Positions 36,401 through 49,914 of a stretch of 64,000 nt of DNA are shown here, one piece after another. The notes under the pieces were generated by a model. It searched no databases and was not told the origin of the DNA. It worked only from the letters and a program-made list of their open reading frames with translations. Position 1 is the first letter of the stretch. Each line of letters starts with the position of its first letter. Location of the stretch: positions 5,299,501 through 5,363,500 of the forward strand of contig CP114486.1 of assembly GCA_027186245.1 (NCBI GenBank), read 5' to 3'. The stretch is from Coriaria nepalensis. Taxonomy: Eukaryota; Streptophyta; Magnoliopsida; Cucurbitales; Coriariaceae. Position numbers and translations under genes: made by a program.

Positions 36401-37141
36401 TGATTCTAATTACTTACCCACCGAGTGATTATATACTATAACCTGTGTAGCATGTGGTGGTTAGAAAGGAATGTCTGAAAAGGATTTTATGCCTTTGTGC
36501 ATTTAAAATAAAGTTTGAAGATTTCCCTTGTTATGAAATGTATATCTCAAGAAATAAAACCGGGTTTTTCAACCTCCTTTTTATACTTGTGATTTCAGCA
36601 ACTTTAGCAACAGGTCAAGGCCATTTTTACACAAAGGGTCACATTATCGTGGATATTTCTCCTGTTTCCCCGAATAATCTAAATTTTTTCATCCTTACCC
36701 TCACATAAAGAACTTTACCTCTTCCATTAGACAAATATATTATTGATCTTTTCTGAAAGTTCAAGATGGGTATATAAAATAGTGATGTTAAGTAGATGTA
36801 GACATAGGTAAAGACAGATTGGAGAAGATTGATGGGTATAAATGCAAAAAAACCCCAACTTATACTCTGGCCACTGGCCATCTTTGAATTCTTGTGCTCA
36901 TCTGTTTCTTATATTGCTCATCATGAATTACAGGAAGGATTTCCTAATAACAAAATTCAGTGTACATAGAGATAAAGCTAAAAATAATGATTAGTTAGAA
37001 CCACATAAGTCCAACTAAGAACCATTAAACCCCATCATCTCTTTTCTTAATTATGCAAAATCCTATATTCCTCCTCGGTTTCAGCTTGTTAGTTACTTGT
37101 ACTACAAGCTTCCCCACTGTGTTCCAAGAGAGCTGTTTCAA
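33495..37141. other. Long intergenic region upstream of the ERF gene
   Basis: AT-rich with TA runs near 34648, 35392 and 35619. The last kilobase is of higher complexity and is the likely ERF promoter. Open frames here have no recognisable domains. Confidence 0.5.
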
Positions 37142-37184
37142 TATCACAATTGAAAAAAAAAAAAAATATATATATATATATATA
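37142..37184 (+). repeat. Poly-A plus (AT)n in the ERF leader
   Basis: About a dozen A followed by about 18 bases of AT, some 80-100 bases before the ERF start codon and probably inside its 5' UTR or core promoter. Confidence 0.8.
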
Positions 37185-37260
37185 TTCATCTCAACTCCTC
37201 AACTCCACCTCTATGATCTTTTCTTTTCTTTTTTCTCTTCTAATAAATAGAATATACAGC

Positions 37261-38046
37261 ATGGCTATACTTAATAATAATGATGATCACAGTGCAAATT
37301 CAGAAGCAAATCTAGAGAACATATGGGAAAGCTTCATTAATGGTGGAAATCATAATCATGGAGGGACAACAAGCACATCAGAGTTACCAATAAAATCATG
37401 GGGAGAATTGGCTAGTCCTGATGAAAAAAGAGATGGGTCATTGGAAGTTCTACAAAGGCTGCCAAGTTTAGGAAGATGGGCGTCTATGGGATCCGAGGTT
37501 TGGGAAGAACTACTTGCCGGAATCATCCGAACAGGAAATAATACGACAACCGAACAATTCATTAAGGAAAATATAAATCGCAACCCGAAAGTAGTTAATA
37601 GTTGCAAAGAAGAGAAGGCTGCTTCAAGACATTATCGTGGTGTGAGAAGGAGGCAATGGGGAAAATATGCAGCTGAAATTAGAGACTCGTCAAGAAAAGG
37701 AGCTAGGGTTTGGCTCGGAACATATGAAACAGCAGAAGAAGCTGCTATGGCTTATGACAAGGCGGCGTTAAAAATAAGAGGCTCGAAAGCATACTTGAAT
37801 TTCCCGGTTGAGAGAGTTGTTCTTGCGCAAGCTATGGGGCGACCTAGAGGCCGAGATCAACTGAAAAGAGGGTCGAGAGATGATGAGTGGGAAGAAAGTA
37901 TGGAGATAGATATGATTTTTGAACAACCTAAGGTTAAGAGAAAGACAAGCACAGGGGATGTCTTAGGGGATGATTTAGATGTGCTTGAGTTCCAAGATTT
38001 GGGGAGTGATTATTTGGAAGATTTGTTGTCAACTTGGGAATTATGA
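37261..38046 (+). CDS. AP2/ERF transcription factor, group IX-like with EDLL motif
   Basis: A single-exon gene of 261 residues. The AP2 domain spans about residues 124-182 ([19 protein letters not shown] ... GSKAYLNFP), with Ala and Asp at the ERF-type positions (AAEIRD), so it should bind GCC-box DNA. The N-terminal third has [14 protein letters not shown] and [10 protein letters not shown]; a basic patch (KVKRK) follows the domain. The C terminus [20 protein letters not shown] is an EDLL-type activation motif, known from group IX ERFs that answer ethylene and jasmonate. Next to DTD and SNI1, as Arabidopsis ERF091 is (from memory), so it may be that ortholog. The ATG at 37261 is preferred; the upstream in-frame extension is translated microsatellite. 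Confidence 0.93.
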   Translation: MAILNNNDDHSANSEANLENIWESFINGGNHNHGGTTSTSELPIKSWGELASPDEKRDGSLEVLQRLPSLGRWASMGSEVWEELLAGIIRTGNNTTTEQFIKENINRNPKVVNSCKEEKAASRHYRGVRRRQWGKYAAEIRDSSRKGARVWLGTYETAEEAAMAYDKAALKIRGSKAYLNFPVERVVLAQAMGRPRGRDQLKRGSRDDEWEESMEIDMIFEQPKVKRKTSTGDVLGDDLDVLEFQDLGSDYLEDLLSTWEL

Positions 38047-40069
38047 TGAAGATGATTCTTTGTTGCTATTAAATTGAGGTAAGAAGAATACTACTTGATA
38101 TAAGAAAAGTTTTGTTGATAAAGAGAGATTCCAAATCTCTTGAAGTTTCTCTAAAAATTGTTTAATTGTTTGTAGTTGATGTATGTAATAGAACCAACCC
38201 TTGAATTGATGTAATGTAGTGTAATTATTATTCTTTACAAGCATTTTTGTCACTGACAACATATGTGGATTATGGGATAGATGTGTTAAATTAGACGTGG
38301 GGTAGGCTGAAAGTATTCAAACCCTCTTACGTGCATCCCTTACAAAGCCACTTTGATCCATGTTAAAGTTACTTTACTAGTCATCAGTAAATTGCTTTGA
38401 TACTAAATTATGCCGACTCCTCCTATGAATAATACCACCTTAAAATTCATTTTACCGGAAGAGTGTAATATTATTTTCATACTTGCTCGTTAAGCATGGA
38501 GTTCAACTTCTCCGGTTTCATGGTATGGCTGTGGCCGTACCGTATAGGGGCATAATATATGTAATGTTTAGAAACTAGAACTGATTCGTAAACCGAAACT
38601 GACCATGTTCCTCCTTTTGAGCGGATAAAATTAAAGTAGAGCAATAGATTAATTCCGATCTATTTGATCCGATCCAATCCGATCAGATCATAATCAAATC
38701 AGATCATCTAATTTTCAGATCACATCCATTTTGGTTAGATCCAATTGATTTCCAGATTTTTTTTTTTTTCTTTTTGAGAAATGTATTATAGGGGGCAAAG
38801 AGGAGCTGTGAAATCGATTCTCTTTTTTCCTCAGATTCAAGGGAAAGTAAAGTCGGTATATTTTAGTTTGTGTTTATAGGTAGTAATATTAAATATAAAT
38901 ATATAGAGAAATAATAAATGTATTAAATTGAATATTGTATTTTTTTAAATAAAATAAAATATGTGTACTTTAAAAAATATTAATCGAGAAGTTAAATATA
39001 TCATTAAATAAAAATTTTATTTTAAAAAATAATTAATGAAAAATTGATTTAAGAAAATAAATAATATAAATAGTTTAAAATGAAATAAATTTAATAAATA
39101 TAATTGATAGAAATTAATGAAAAACTGAAATTCTTTTTTTTTTTTTTGTATTTAATAGAGCAGTAATGAGTTATGTATTTGAGGAAGAGTTAATATATTT
39201 ATTTAAAATGAAAAAATTTTAAACAAGTGATATGCCTTAAAAATAAATAAATTAAAAAAAATGTATTCAATAAATAAGAAAGAAATAATTCAATTTTTAA
39301 AATTAAAAAATAAATAAATATAAATCAAATATAATCATAATCCGACCGGATCTATTTCAGATTGGACGGATCCAATCCAAATAATAATTTAAGTTTTGGT
39401 GGATCGGTCGTATCGAATTGAATTTGCTCAATCTTACATAAAACAATAATGATATTTGTTTGGATCATAAGCAACCGACATTTTTATTTTTTTTTGAGAA
39501 AATGAATCGAAGTTTGATTTTATTTGGGTGAACTTATCAAGTTGACTTTTGGCGAAATTTATAGTGAGAATAAATTGGACCCTAAGAGGAGATCTTCCAA
39601 ACAAGTTTCTGTTTTTTTTTCTTCTTCTTAGTTAGGTAAAATAAAAGGTACATTTTGAGTCACTTTTTTGTATTTAACTTTATACAAAAGAAGTGTCGAA
39701 ATTAAAAACTCAGGCATTTCTAAACAAGTTAATCCATCCAGTGTCGAATTGATAGGTTGTATTCAAATGAATTAGAAAATTCATTTTTAATATTTGATTT
39801 TAAATTTCAAAATGTTGATCTTAAATAACACGATTGAGGCAACGATGCTTATATCATATATCATAAGATATTAGTCCTGAGATATCGTTGTTGTTCGACA
39901 ATTTGGAAAAGTATAATTTGATAAAATGGAGAAATTATATTTTCTCAAAATTATGATTTACCTCTAAAATTTTAGTAAAAAAGAATTTACCACCAAAATT
40001 TTGAAAATTACTTTAAGGCATTTAAGACATTCAAAAATTAATAACTACCTTAATTTTGTTGATTTTGCT
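38047..40069. other. Intergenic; possible inverted-repeat element
   Basis: GATC-rich sequence at about 38651-38760 resembles the reverse complement of about 39340-39430, which could be the ends of an old inverted-repeat element. The interior is AT-rich and non-coding. No gene recognised. Confidence 0.35.
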
Positions 40070-40072
40070 TAG

Positions 40073-40205
40073 AGATGGCAATTCGTGCCGGCATGATACG
40101 ATTCGGTTTTGGTACGACACTGATTGTGTTGGACTGTGTTCGATACGGATTGACATATACCTAAAAATAAGTGCACAACACAAATACAATAACAGACTAT
40201 AAAAA
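40073..40205. mobile_element. hAT-like terminal sequence
   Basis: TAGAGATGGCAATTCGTGCC followed by CG-rich CACGATACGATTCGG-like sequence is the style of many plant hAT element ends. A matching right end was not found. The transposase relic at 42166-43870 might be the remains of the same or a related element. Confidence 0.35.
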
Positions 40206-40941
40206 TATTGTGTCAGCCCGTGAACTCATTTCTTTATCTAAATCAAATGAAAAAATTTCTAAAATATGAAATTAAAATTATTATCTATTATTCATTCAAT
40301 ATATAATTAAATAAATAACAAAAAATGGGTCGTTCTATTTTCTTATATTCCCATAAAAACTATCTTATGAATCTATATTACAAGTCGGATATAAGAGAGG
40401 GACAATAAGATTCACACATCAAAAGGTAGTGGGTCTCACTGTCCCCCTCTCACACCTAGCTTATAACACAAGTTCATAAGATTTTTTTATTTTTTCCTTA
40501 TTTTCATTTTTATTTCTTAAAAAGAAAAAAAAATCAAACATCATTCTTGAATTTCCTTATTCCTAGATAGTGTTGCTATAATTATGACCATTGTGAAGTT
40601 TTTGAATGTTTGGGAACAGTGTTACTATATAATATAAATAACTGGAAACATTATCTCTTATCTTGTCTTTTTTACAACCTAACATGTTACATAATCGTAC
40701 GCACTCATGAATGCTTTCTAGGTTTCCCAACACAAAGGGTAGATTCTTAAATCGGATCAGTTGGAATGTATGTCATAAGTAGTGATTAGAAAATTGTATA
40801 CAAAGATAGATTCTAACTAAGCAGTTTCTGTTACATGCAGGGGGAGAGAACACGTGAAAGTCTGATTTGCTTTAGAATCCCAATACATCTGTTTAGTTGT
40901 TCGAGCTAATTAATTAAACACAAACTTGTACATATACATGT

Positions 40942-41130
40942 ACATGAGCAGTTATGAGAAGGTCAATGCAGCAGTCAATTAAATTAATCTTTTTTTTAGA
41001 TGTAACGGTCCATTAAATAATACATTTTAGAGGTTATTAGTGAAACATAGTTCATACAAGAGCAGTTATATCAAGGTCAATGAAGCAGTCGATTAAATAA
41101 TCTTTTTTAGAGGTATGTAACAGTTATTAA
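40942..41130 (+). repeat. Diverged tandem pair, about 116-base period
   Basis: GAGCAGTTAT...AAGGTCAATG.AGCAGTC.ATTAAAT occurs at about 40946 and again at about 41062, each followed by a TTTTTTAGA tract and a GTAAC segment. Non-coding. Confidence 0.6.
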
Positions 41131-42165
41131 TTAATCAGATGGAACATTTTGAAGAGACAGCTCCTCTCTTGAATTCCCCATAAAAATATGCACTGGATTT
41201 ACGGATTATTATGATATTAAAAATAACACTTTCTTGATCTTTAAAGGTTGTCGAATGATTAGATAAGGATAATTTTTTGAGATAATTCTGACTTTAAATC
41301 TCATGTATAATATTTAAAATTATACTCTAAATTTATTTAATTATGTTGTTAATTCAATATTTATAAAAATAAAAAATATTCTTAGTACAATTAAAAATCA
41401 AACCAAACCGAAAAATAATATTAATTTTGATTTCATTTCATTCCCACAAATATGTTCTAAGTAGACTTGTTCTTCACTGTGAACGATTTTTGTTTCAACG
41501 GTTTATAGTCCTCTTGATCTATATAGTGGAATCTTTTTTATTGTTTTTCTTTGTGACATAAATTATTGGATGAATCATCGATAAATTTAGAATTATTAAA
41601 ATGGGCTAAACTTTTTTAACCGAACCCATATTCCGCTAAAAAGGCCAGTGCAACTAACCTACTTAGCATGTTGCATATGCTACATTAAACTCTAATTCAA
41701 AATTAGAAAGAAAAATATTCTTTTCATTCGAGCATAAAAAAATATTTTAATTTTTTTTAGTCCTTATAATTTATTTATTTTTATTTTATCTCATTCATAT
41801 AATAATTTTTAAATTCTCCATATCTACAAATTTTTCTTATAAATATCTCTCTCATTTTAATTTTTCTTCGCATTATCTCATACACACTCTCTCATCTTTT
41901 AATTCCTAATATTATAAATAAAATTAATCATCATTCTTTCATAATCCCTAATTTCCTTATTATTAATCTTAATCTCATATCTTTACTCTCAATTTCTAAT
42001 CAACTATTTTCCATAAATTAAATCGAGGTCCAAGGTAATTAATTTTTAATATTAATATTAATATTGTTTATTATTATACTTAATATTAATACTTTTTTAC
42101 TTAAAATTTTATTTATTTAAATTTTTTATGATTAATCATTTACTAATAAATTCTTATATATAAAA

Positions 42166-43870
42166 TGGATCGTCATCGATATTATTTCAACCCTCTACAT
42201 GAGTATGAGCAAAATCTTTATATTTAAATTGGTTTAAATTTACCGCTGATATCATCAGTTTCAACACAATTTAATATACTATTAGGTCTACCACCACCAC
42301 CATCATCGTCATCTAATACCGATACTACTATTGTCACAAATACAATGCTACAAAGACATGTAATAAGCGATCATCCGAGATCTAGGATACATTCTATATA
42401 ATTCCACACAAAAAGAAGAAAGATGAGGACATTGATAGTGCAATGTTCAAGTATTGCAAAAGTATTTTGGTTGCAGAAATGATTAAACTAATCATTTGAA
42501 ACGCCATAAAAAAAATGCGAGGGTAAAAGTTGTGCAAGTATGAATCAAATTCAACTGAATTTTAATATTAATGGTACAATTAGTTATTAGAGAATCTCTA
42601 ATTAGATATATTACTACTACTCTTTTACCTATTAAATTTGATGAGAATGTTTATTATGAGGAGCACATTAGAAGAGCATATAACCTACAATATAAGAGTA
42701 CAAGTAGAAATACTACTAGATCTGACATACTGGCATATTTCAGAAAAAAAAATATTTTGAATTAAAATATAATGTAATGATTTTAATCTTACTTTTGTCT
42801 TGACTTATGATATTTGAAATACATGTTATAAAGAGGACTATTGATATGTTGATATTCATTACTTAGATTTGGAATGAACCTTAAATAAAAAATTAATAGG
42901 ATTTAGAGTTATAAATGAAGCACATACTAGTAAAAATATATATGATTTAATAATTGAAGTTTTGGATGAATTTGATATAAAAAATCGTATAATATCCATA
43001 ACTTTGGATAAAATTACGACAAACACAAGGACCGCCTCTTTATTTGAATCACAACTTAGCCATTATAATGGTGGCGTTTTCCTACGTCAACGTTGTGCGT
43101 GACACATCATAAATATTATTATAAAATTAGGTATGAAAGAACAATAGGTAAACTGATCAGTTAATAAAATTCGTTTAGTATTATCTTAGATTAGTAGTTT
43201 GAATTCTATAGCTAAGTTTTAAATATATTATAGGGCATTTAATGAGAAGTCTCAAGGGTTTGGAACCAATATACATGTAAGACGGAATTCTACATATTTG
43301 ATATTGAAAAGTACCATTTCATATAAAAAAAAATAATTAGTGATCTTTTTAATTCTTGTAATCCTTATGTTTTGTTGAGTAGTTCTGATTAGGATATACT
43401 TAAAAATTTTGCGTACTTTTTAAAAATATTTTATAATTCTACTGTTCGACTTTTAAGTGTTTATTATCATATATCTCTTTTTATTTTGCATTCACTTGTT
43501 AAAATGACTAGCTTGTTTCTGATTTATGAGAATGATGAAGTATTTAAACCTATTGTTTAGAAAATAGTTTCAAAATTTTAAAAATATTGGAAGGAAATCC
43601 CCATTTATATACTTTTGCTTTTATATTAGATTCTAGGGTAAAGGTACAAGGTACTTATATTTATGAGTCAATATATAAATGTTGATTATTATTTCATTAT
43701 TACTAACGATACTAACAAGTTATATGAAGTATTTAATCTTTATGATAATAAGTACATCGACTTACAGAAACAGACACAAGAACAAGAGATTCAATCCAAG
43801 AGAAATAGTTGAAATTTTGTTAGCGGTTCCGATTCCAATTCCAGTTCCACTTAGTCATCCATTTATTTTC
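42166..43870 (+). pseudogene. hAT transposase relic (RICESLEEPER-like)
   Basis: Pieces of a hAT transposase appear in order across frames, broken by many stops: a region where the BED zinc finger would be (about 42390-42540), STSRNTTRSDILAYF (42690-42745), INEAHTSKNIYDLIIEVLDE, then SITLDK, LFESQLSHYNGGVFL and the catalytic-region CXXH-like RQRCA*HIIN (about 43085-43115), and an LDSRVKVQGTYIYES block near 43635. The C-terminal dimerisation region is not clear. Dead copy. Confidence 0.75.
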
Positions 43871-43889
43871 AACTTTTAACTCAGTCTGC

Positions 43890-44672
43890 TCATTAGTAAA
43901 TACATTGAAAAAAAAGTAGAACTTAAATCAACCTTAGATCTTAGTAGAAACAATAATGTAAGAAAATCATATATGATGAAAGTTGCTAAGGAAATCTTAG
44001 GAATTGAAATAATTAGAAATAAAAAAATAATGAACATAGGCTGCATCAAAAATCTTATTTGATGAAAGTTGCTTCTAAATTTAATATAATGAATTGCAAA
44101 CCAGTTGCTTCTTACTGCTCACTTTGTATTAAGGAACGGACAATAACCTAAAATGGAATTCAAAAGAATAAAAATGAAATAGAGTATATGATTGTGAGTT
44201 GGAAAACTTAGTTACAATCATTGGTTGCACTTTCTTCCACCGAAGCAAGCAAAGTATGTGGTTGTAATAAATATTTTTAAGGAGGCAATTTAGATTCAGG
44301 GTCTCGTAAGAGAGATCAAAATTCTATAGGATTTATGTACTATGTGTACTGATGGTCAAAGTGCTTTGCACTTATGAAAAAATCATGTTCATCAAAAGCG
44401 GACTAAACAAATAGATGTAAAGTACCATTTTGTTAGGAACAAGTTAGCTAATGATATTTTGAAAGTATCCAAAGTGCCCACCGAAGAGAATCATGCATAT
44501 ATGGGTACAGATGTAGTCACTATGAGTAAATTCAATCATTGATTGAGTTTACTTCACATAAAGTGATTGCCGGTACTTAGAGCGATGATGGTAGCAAATT
44601 AAAGATCTTGTTGCACTAGGGAGGTCGGTGAGAAAGTGAGTATGTTTGGCGGGTGGAGTTCAAGGCGGGGAT
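43890..44672 (+). pseudogene. Copia fragment: RT C-terminus, RNase H and polypurine tract
   Basis: Includes AKEILGIEIIRNK (43990-44030), then, after a deletion, SWKT.LQSLVALSSTEASK, a TNRCKVPFC-like decayed KHIDVRYHF segment and KVPTEENHAYMG near 44475. A polypurine tract, AAGGCGGGGA, lies at 44663-44672 and an LTR-like TGTTGGAC follows at once, which fixes orientation. Stops and frameshifts throughout. Confidence 0.8.
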
Positions 44673-45000
44673 TGTTGGACATTGTTAGACATTATAATTG
44701 TTTGACCCATTATATTGTGCAGCACACAATCCATGAATGGCCCATTACCTATCTGGATTAATGGATGGTATATGGTCGATGGATCTTCATATGATGGATT
44801 AAACTTGAGCCCTTCATTTTTGCGCAGTCATTTATATACTCATTATCTCCCTTATTAAGCACATTGAGGTTTTTATGACGAGTTGTTTATGCGATCTTTT
44901 ACTCTCTATATACTCAAATGTTCTTAAGTTTTCTGAAAAAAAATGTCGGGTTGAAAAAGAAAAAGAAATAGATAGGGGAAGAAAGTAGGAGGAAGAAAAA
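44673..45000 (+). mobile_element. Candidate 3' LTR of the Copia fragment
   Basis: Begins TGTTGGACATTGTTAGACATT directly after the polypurine tract and contains a TGTGCAGCACACAA palindrome-like segment. The right end is uncertain; 45000 is a rough limit. Confidence 0.5.
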
Positions 45001-45267
45001 AAAAAGGGTAAATATATATAAAACTTTTAACTCTTAATATTTTTATTTTAGAAAATTGATGTGGCATACTACATCATCTTGCCATTTGTAGAAAACAAAA
45101 AAAAACAAAAAAAAACGGATGTTAAAGGACTGTTTTGTATAGTTAAAATAATGTAGGGGTCTTTTAACCCTTCAAACAAAAAACATAAACGTTCTTTTAA
45201 CATTTCAAAATATAAGGGTCGGTTTGTCCCCGTGTGAAAAAGTAAAGGGTCTTTCCACACTACAAGG

Positions 45268-45566
45268 TCTTTTAACATAAGAATTTCGTCTTCCTCTACA
45301 AAATCTTTTAGGAAAAAAATTATTATACTTATCAATTTATCATGATATCAGAGTTAGACCATAAGCGGATGTGTTCATATTCAATTGACAAGTGTCTTTT
45401 ACGCATTGTGTCACTTATTGAGTTTTTAGAATAACCAGCTCACAAGTAAGAGATGATGTTAAAATTCATCTCACATCGTTTAGAGAGAAGATTTTAGTTG
45501 ATTTATAAGTCAAAAGTTCCGTCTTTCTCTACAAGATCTGTAATTATTGAACTTATCAATTTATCA
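45268..45566 (+). mobile_element. TRIM-like mini LTR retrotransposon, 5' LTR truncated
   Basis: The right LTR is 45457-45566 (TGTTAAAATTCATCTCACAT ... TTATCA). The left LTR end at 45342 shares its last 70 or so bases (TTCGTCTT.CTCTACAA, ACTTATCAATTTATCA) but has lost its 5' part. After the left LTR comes TGATATCAGAGTTAGACC, resembling the usual Met-tRNA primer-binding site TGGTATCAGAGC. AAGTAAGAGATGA just before the right LTR could be the polypurine tract. The interior is about 114 bases with no coding capacity. Confidence 0.6.
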
Positions 45567-48500
45567 TTAACTTCTTTCTACTTTACTTTTGTTTGTTTCT
45601 AATTTAATATATGATTCTTTGCCTTTCGTCATTCAATTTTTCTTGGAAACATGATGAATTTTTATACGTTTATTTTTCTCTTAAGGCAAAAACACTGGAT
45701 AAAGAAATGCAATTAAAAAAAAAAGTTAGAATATCATCTATTTTATCTATTTATCATCATAAAAATGTATGATTATTCAATTAATAATTACTAATATTCT
45801 CATTCTCAATTTTAATACATTAACTTACAATGATTAATAAATAAATAAAATTGTAGTTTCATTTAAGGGTAAAATTTAGATATAACATTTCACGTTCCAT
45901 TAATAACAAATAATTCTGATTAGAAATTAATATATTTATTTTACGATTTTCCCTCTTTTTTTAATATGTTTAATATTCTCGTATTTATATAATGAAAATC
46001 AAATAATTACGTTAGAAATACTAAAAAATTTCTAAATTTTAATTTATCATATAATCTCGTTAAGATTATTAAAAAATAAAATAAAATAAACTCCATATAA
46101 ATAAATCAAATATTTATTACTCCCTTAGAGTAGTGAGAACTTAACAAAATGACCTTCAATGAACGACATCCATAAATATTCTGTCCCTGTAGAAACCTTA
46201 AGATTCAAGAAAAAAAAAAAAAAACAAACTCTCTCTCTCCAAATTTTCTGTGCCAGAAGAGATAATAGTAATTTAAAGCAGCAAAAGTTTAGAATATAAT
46301 AAAATTTATAGTAGGGTTTGTATATGCATGTGCACCAAATTAAAGCATTTAATCATAAGCATGTGTGCTCTTTACTGCATGCATGTTAGCATTTAGTGAC
46401 TGCTGTTGGCGCAAATTTAGCTAACACAAGCATACCATTTCATGCTAATTATGTTTAATATAATCATGTGCAGATTTCTTCATCCAAAAAGGGCTTACTC
46501 AGATCCTTTTTCATTCTTCTAGGGAAGATAGTAAAATTAGATTATCACTGTACGTAGTAGTACTCTGTCTGTAGCTACTGATCTATCTGCTTATTAAGCA
46601 TTCTCTATCAAAACAATTGCATCATAAAATATCATATTCTTCCTACTTTTAGCTAGCTAGTGCCTAGTGGCATGTCTGTCTTCCTAATTATTTAACATAA
46701 GAAGGAAGTAAGAGAGAATCACTAATTTATTAATTCCTTTTTTTTTTAATGAGCCGAGTTGTTAAGAACAAAAATTACAGTAAACTAAACCTAATGTAAA
46801 AGAATGAGGATAAACTTTATACTGATAGATTAATTGCTTGACCAATAATATACAGTTCTGGACTACACTTATACGGTATCAAGAATTCGATATCACGATC
46901 AAGATCTTGATACGAAATATCAAAGTACTTGATAGCTCGTTCCATACCAACATATCTAATTTGGGTATATTAGAACTAAGTAAGATTTTGTTGGCCAAGA
47001 TAAATGTATTTAATTTAGTTACATTTTCTTTTTTATCTCTTCGTTAGATTACATGTGAGCCTAAATTAGGGCTTCACGTCTAGTTGAATACTGAAGTATT
47101 CAAATTCCACTCAATTCGTGACATATAACGTTATCAAATTTCGCTTGATACTTGATCAAGTTTTCTAATCAGTATTTGTGGTCGAACCCATGCATAAAAA
47201 CATTTAATATGTTGGACTTGGGAGTTAAAAGTTGTCAACAAAAACTGACAACAATAGTTATCTCTTTAGCTAAATTAGCTCGCAAACACAAGTCAATCTT
47301 GTTTATTAATCCAGCACAATCTAAGTATTATACTCTAAAGTTCCCTAGAAAGTCAAGTAATTAATGTGTTATATATTGTGATCAATATAAAGAAAGGACA
47401 TACACATATAATACAAGGAAAAAGATGGATCGAATGAGAAATTCAAACGACGTCACTGTCTTCCAGAAAAGAAAAAGAAAAAGAAAATCAAGTTACTAGG
47501 AATGCGGCAGAGAGACGTTACTAATTAGATTTCCATTTGTGATGCAGGCAACTTGAAGGGAAAGTAAAAAGGCCCAACACTAGAACTAGAAAACAGGTCA
47601 AAAAATGGGACAAAATCAATAAATGTTACGTGTTGATTCAGTTAAATTTGACTTGGGTTTCTATTCATCAAAGGCAAAGTGCCTTGTAAACTGTCCGTCT
47701 GACCACTAGTTATATGGTACATGGACATAAAGCTACAGGTCCACTTCAGTTGCTCAAGTTGTTTGATCCTCAGTTTTCTGAATGTCTTTCTGTCTGTCTC
47801 CCTAAACAGAGAGACAGAGAGAGAGAAGAGCCGTGGTCCCATCGTGATTTATGAAGAGAGTGCTTAAAGGCAAAGGAGATCCATGATACCTATATCCCAT
47901 AAAAGGGTATGAATGAAATCCAAAGGTAGAGTGCCCTTTTCTGTGGAATGGTGCATTAACTGAGTTCAGTGTTCTTGAATATATTGTCATTAGCATGTAT
48001 TGATCATCATATGATCCTGTTCATACCTCCTACCGCATGCATCTTTTTTATTTTCCTCCTAAATTTACATGTCAACCAGCCATGCACGAGAAATCAAAAT
48101 TGTAATAGATTGTCATTAGACGTATGTAAGAGAACGTATCATAACAGTAGGACCCTATTCATTGGTAGCTAGGTAATTAGACATATTAACTTTTTGACTT
48201 TCAAATTCAATAGTTATTTTTTATCCACAACGACAATATTATCTCTCTTTAAGACAGGAAATTAATAAATAAATAAATAAGAAAAAGGATTGAGACTTGA
48301 GGGTACTTAACTGGAGTCAAATGTCTTTTTAAGGAACGCATAATCCAAAAGTCAAAGTCTAAAACTAACTGGTAGATAAAGTTAAAAACGTAAAACAGCT
48401 TTCTTAACGTAAAACTCCGACATTTTTTCTTTGCTTTAGAGAGTTTGACAGTTTTTTTTGTTAACAAGACATTAACTTTTGATTTGAATACGTGAGAAAT

Positions 48501-49867
48501 TTCATTACATGATGATGCCAAGCAGCCAAGTAGGATTCGAACTTTTGCTTTGTCGGAACTGTACCGACACCTCTCTCTCTCTCTCTCCTCTCTTTGCTTG
48601 CATAGGGACTTGGACATTTTCACACCACAAGACACACACATGCACGACTTACATGAACTCCTCTTCCTCTCTGTACATTGATCATCTCGATTTCCTTAAT
48701 TCAACCCATTTCAACCAATTCTCTCTCATTATAATTCTAATTAATTAATTTGACCAAATCCAATTATTATCCATTTCAATCAATATATTTCTACCCTTTA
48801 ACCAAAATCACTAATTTCCTCAATCTTCATATGTTAAAACTAAATTTTTGGCAATTTAATCCAAAATTCTTGATCTAATCATAGAAGAAATGAATTCATT
48901 AAATGTATGTATATGTGTATGTAAATAAATATCCTCGTCTCGTGCATGTAAATTGAGAAAGCAATAAATATAGGACCTCTCGAGTCAATCCAAAAGCTGC
49001 ACCCTTACTTTGCCCGAAATAGGCCAAGCTTGCAATTACTGACCCCACCGCTTTCCAATCCAAACCCTCCATGCTCTCTCTCTTTCATACGAACTTTCTT
49101 GACTTTCAAACACCCCAGAACGTCCATACATCCACTAATACTACTCTCCCCCTATTTATTCTTGCAACAACCTCCTCCATTTAAATATTAATCCCAATAC
49201 ACCTATTCCTGCCTCTTCAAACCCATCATTAATGCAACCAAACCCAAGTAATTACATAAATAAAATTCTTAGAAATTAGCCCTAAGGAATTTTTGGGTTC
49301 AACATATTGATTAATTACTATAGATCTTTCAATCTCAATTACATATATAGATTGAGATACATTCAATCTCAATCCAAAAACTTTTCAGAAGTTTTGATTA
49401 GTAGCAAATTCTCATCCACAATATTAGATTAGCTTAATTATGTTGAAGTTTTAAAATTCAGTTTGCAGAAAAAGTCAAAGCTAATTTCATGTAATGAATT
49501 AATAACATTTCCCTCTTCCTTTGATAAAGTTATATATGAAAACCTTTTGCATTAACTGCTTGTCTGTCAACCTGTGAAGAGAAGATTCTAATTAAACACC
49601 AAGCAAGCGTATATATGCATTCTCTTTTGCTTAGTGTACGGTGAGAGAGAATTGCCTTCGTTCATGTACTTTGAGTAGTAAACAAGCATTTGAGTTTTGA
49701 TGCAAGAAAAAGGGATGGGGAAGAGAGTACTTCTACTGATCTTATATTAAATTTTCTTATCTCCAACTCCCTTTGCATTTACTTTGATTTTCCTTCGTTG
49801 TTCAATTTTCGCAGGCGATTTCTGTTCTGGGGTTTGTCTATTTTGCATATATCCAACTCTCCTCTTT

Positions 49868-49914
<47 letters not shown>

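Noticed and set aside
47760..47830. Foldback around CTGTCTC/GAGACAG as a microRNA precursor
   Set aside because: The stem is only about eight bases within a GA/CT simple repeat.
48249..48748. Overlapping frames at the CT repeat
   Set aside because: Both are driven by the CT/GA microsatellite (RERERER and SLSLS runs) and have no domain.
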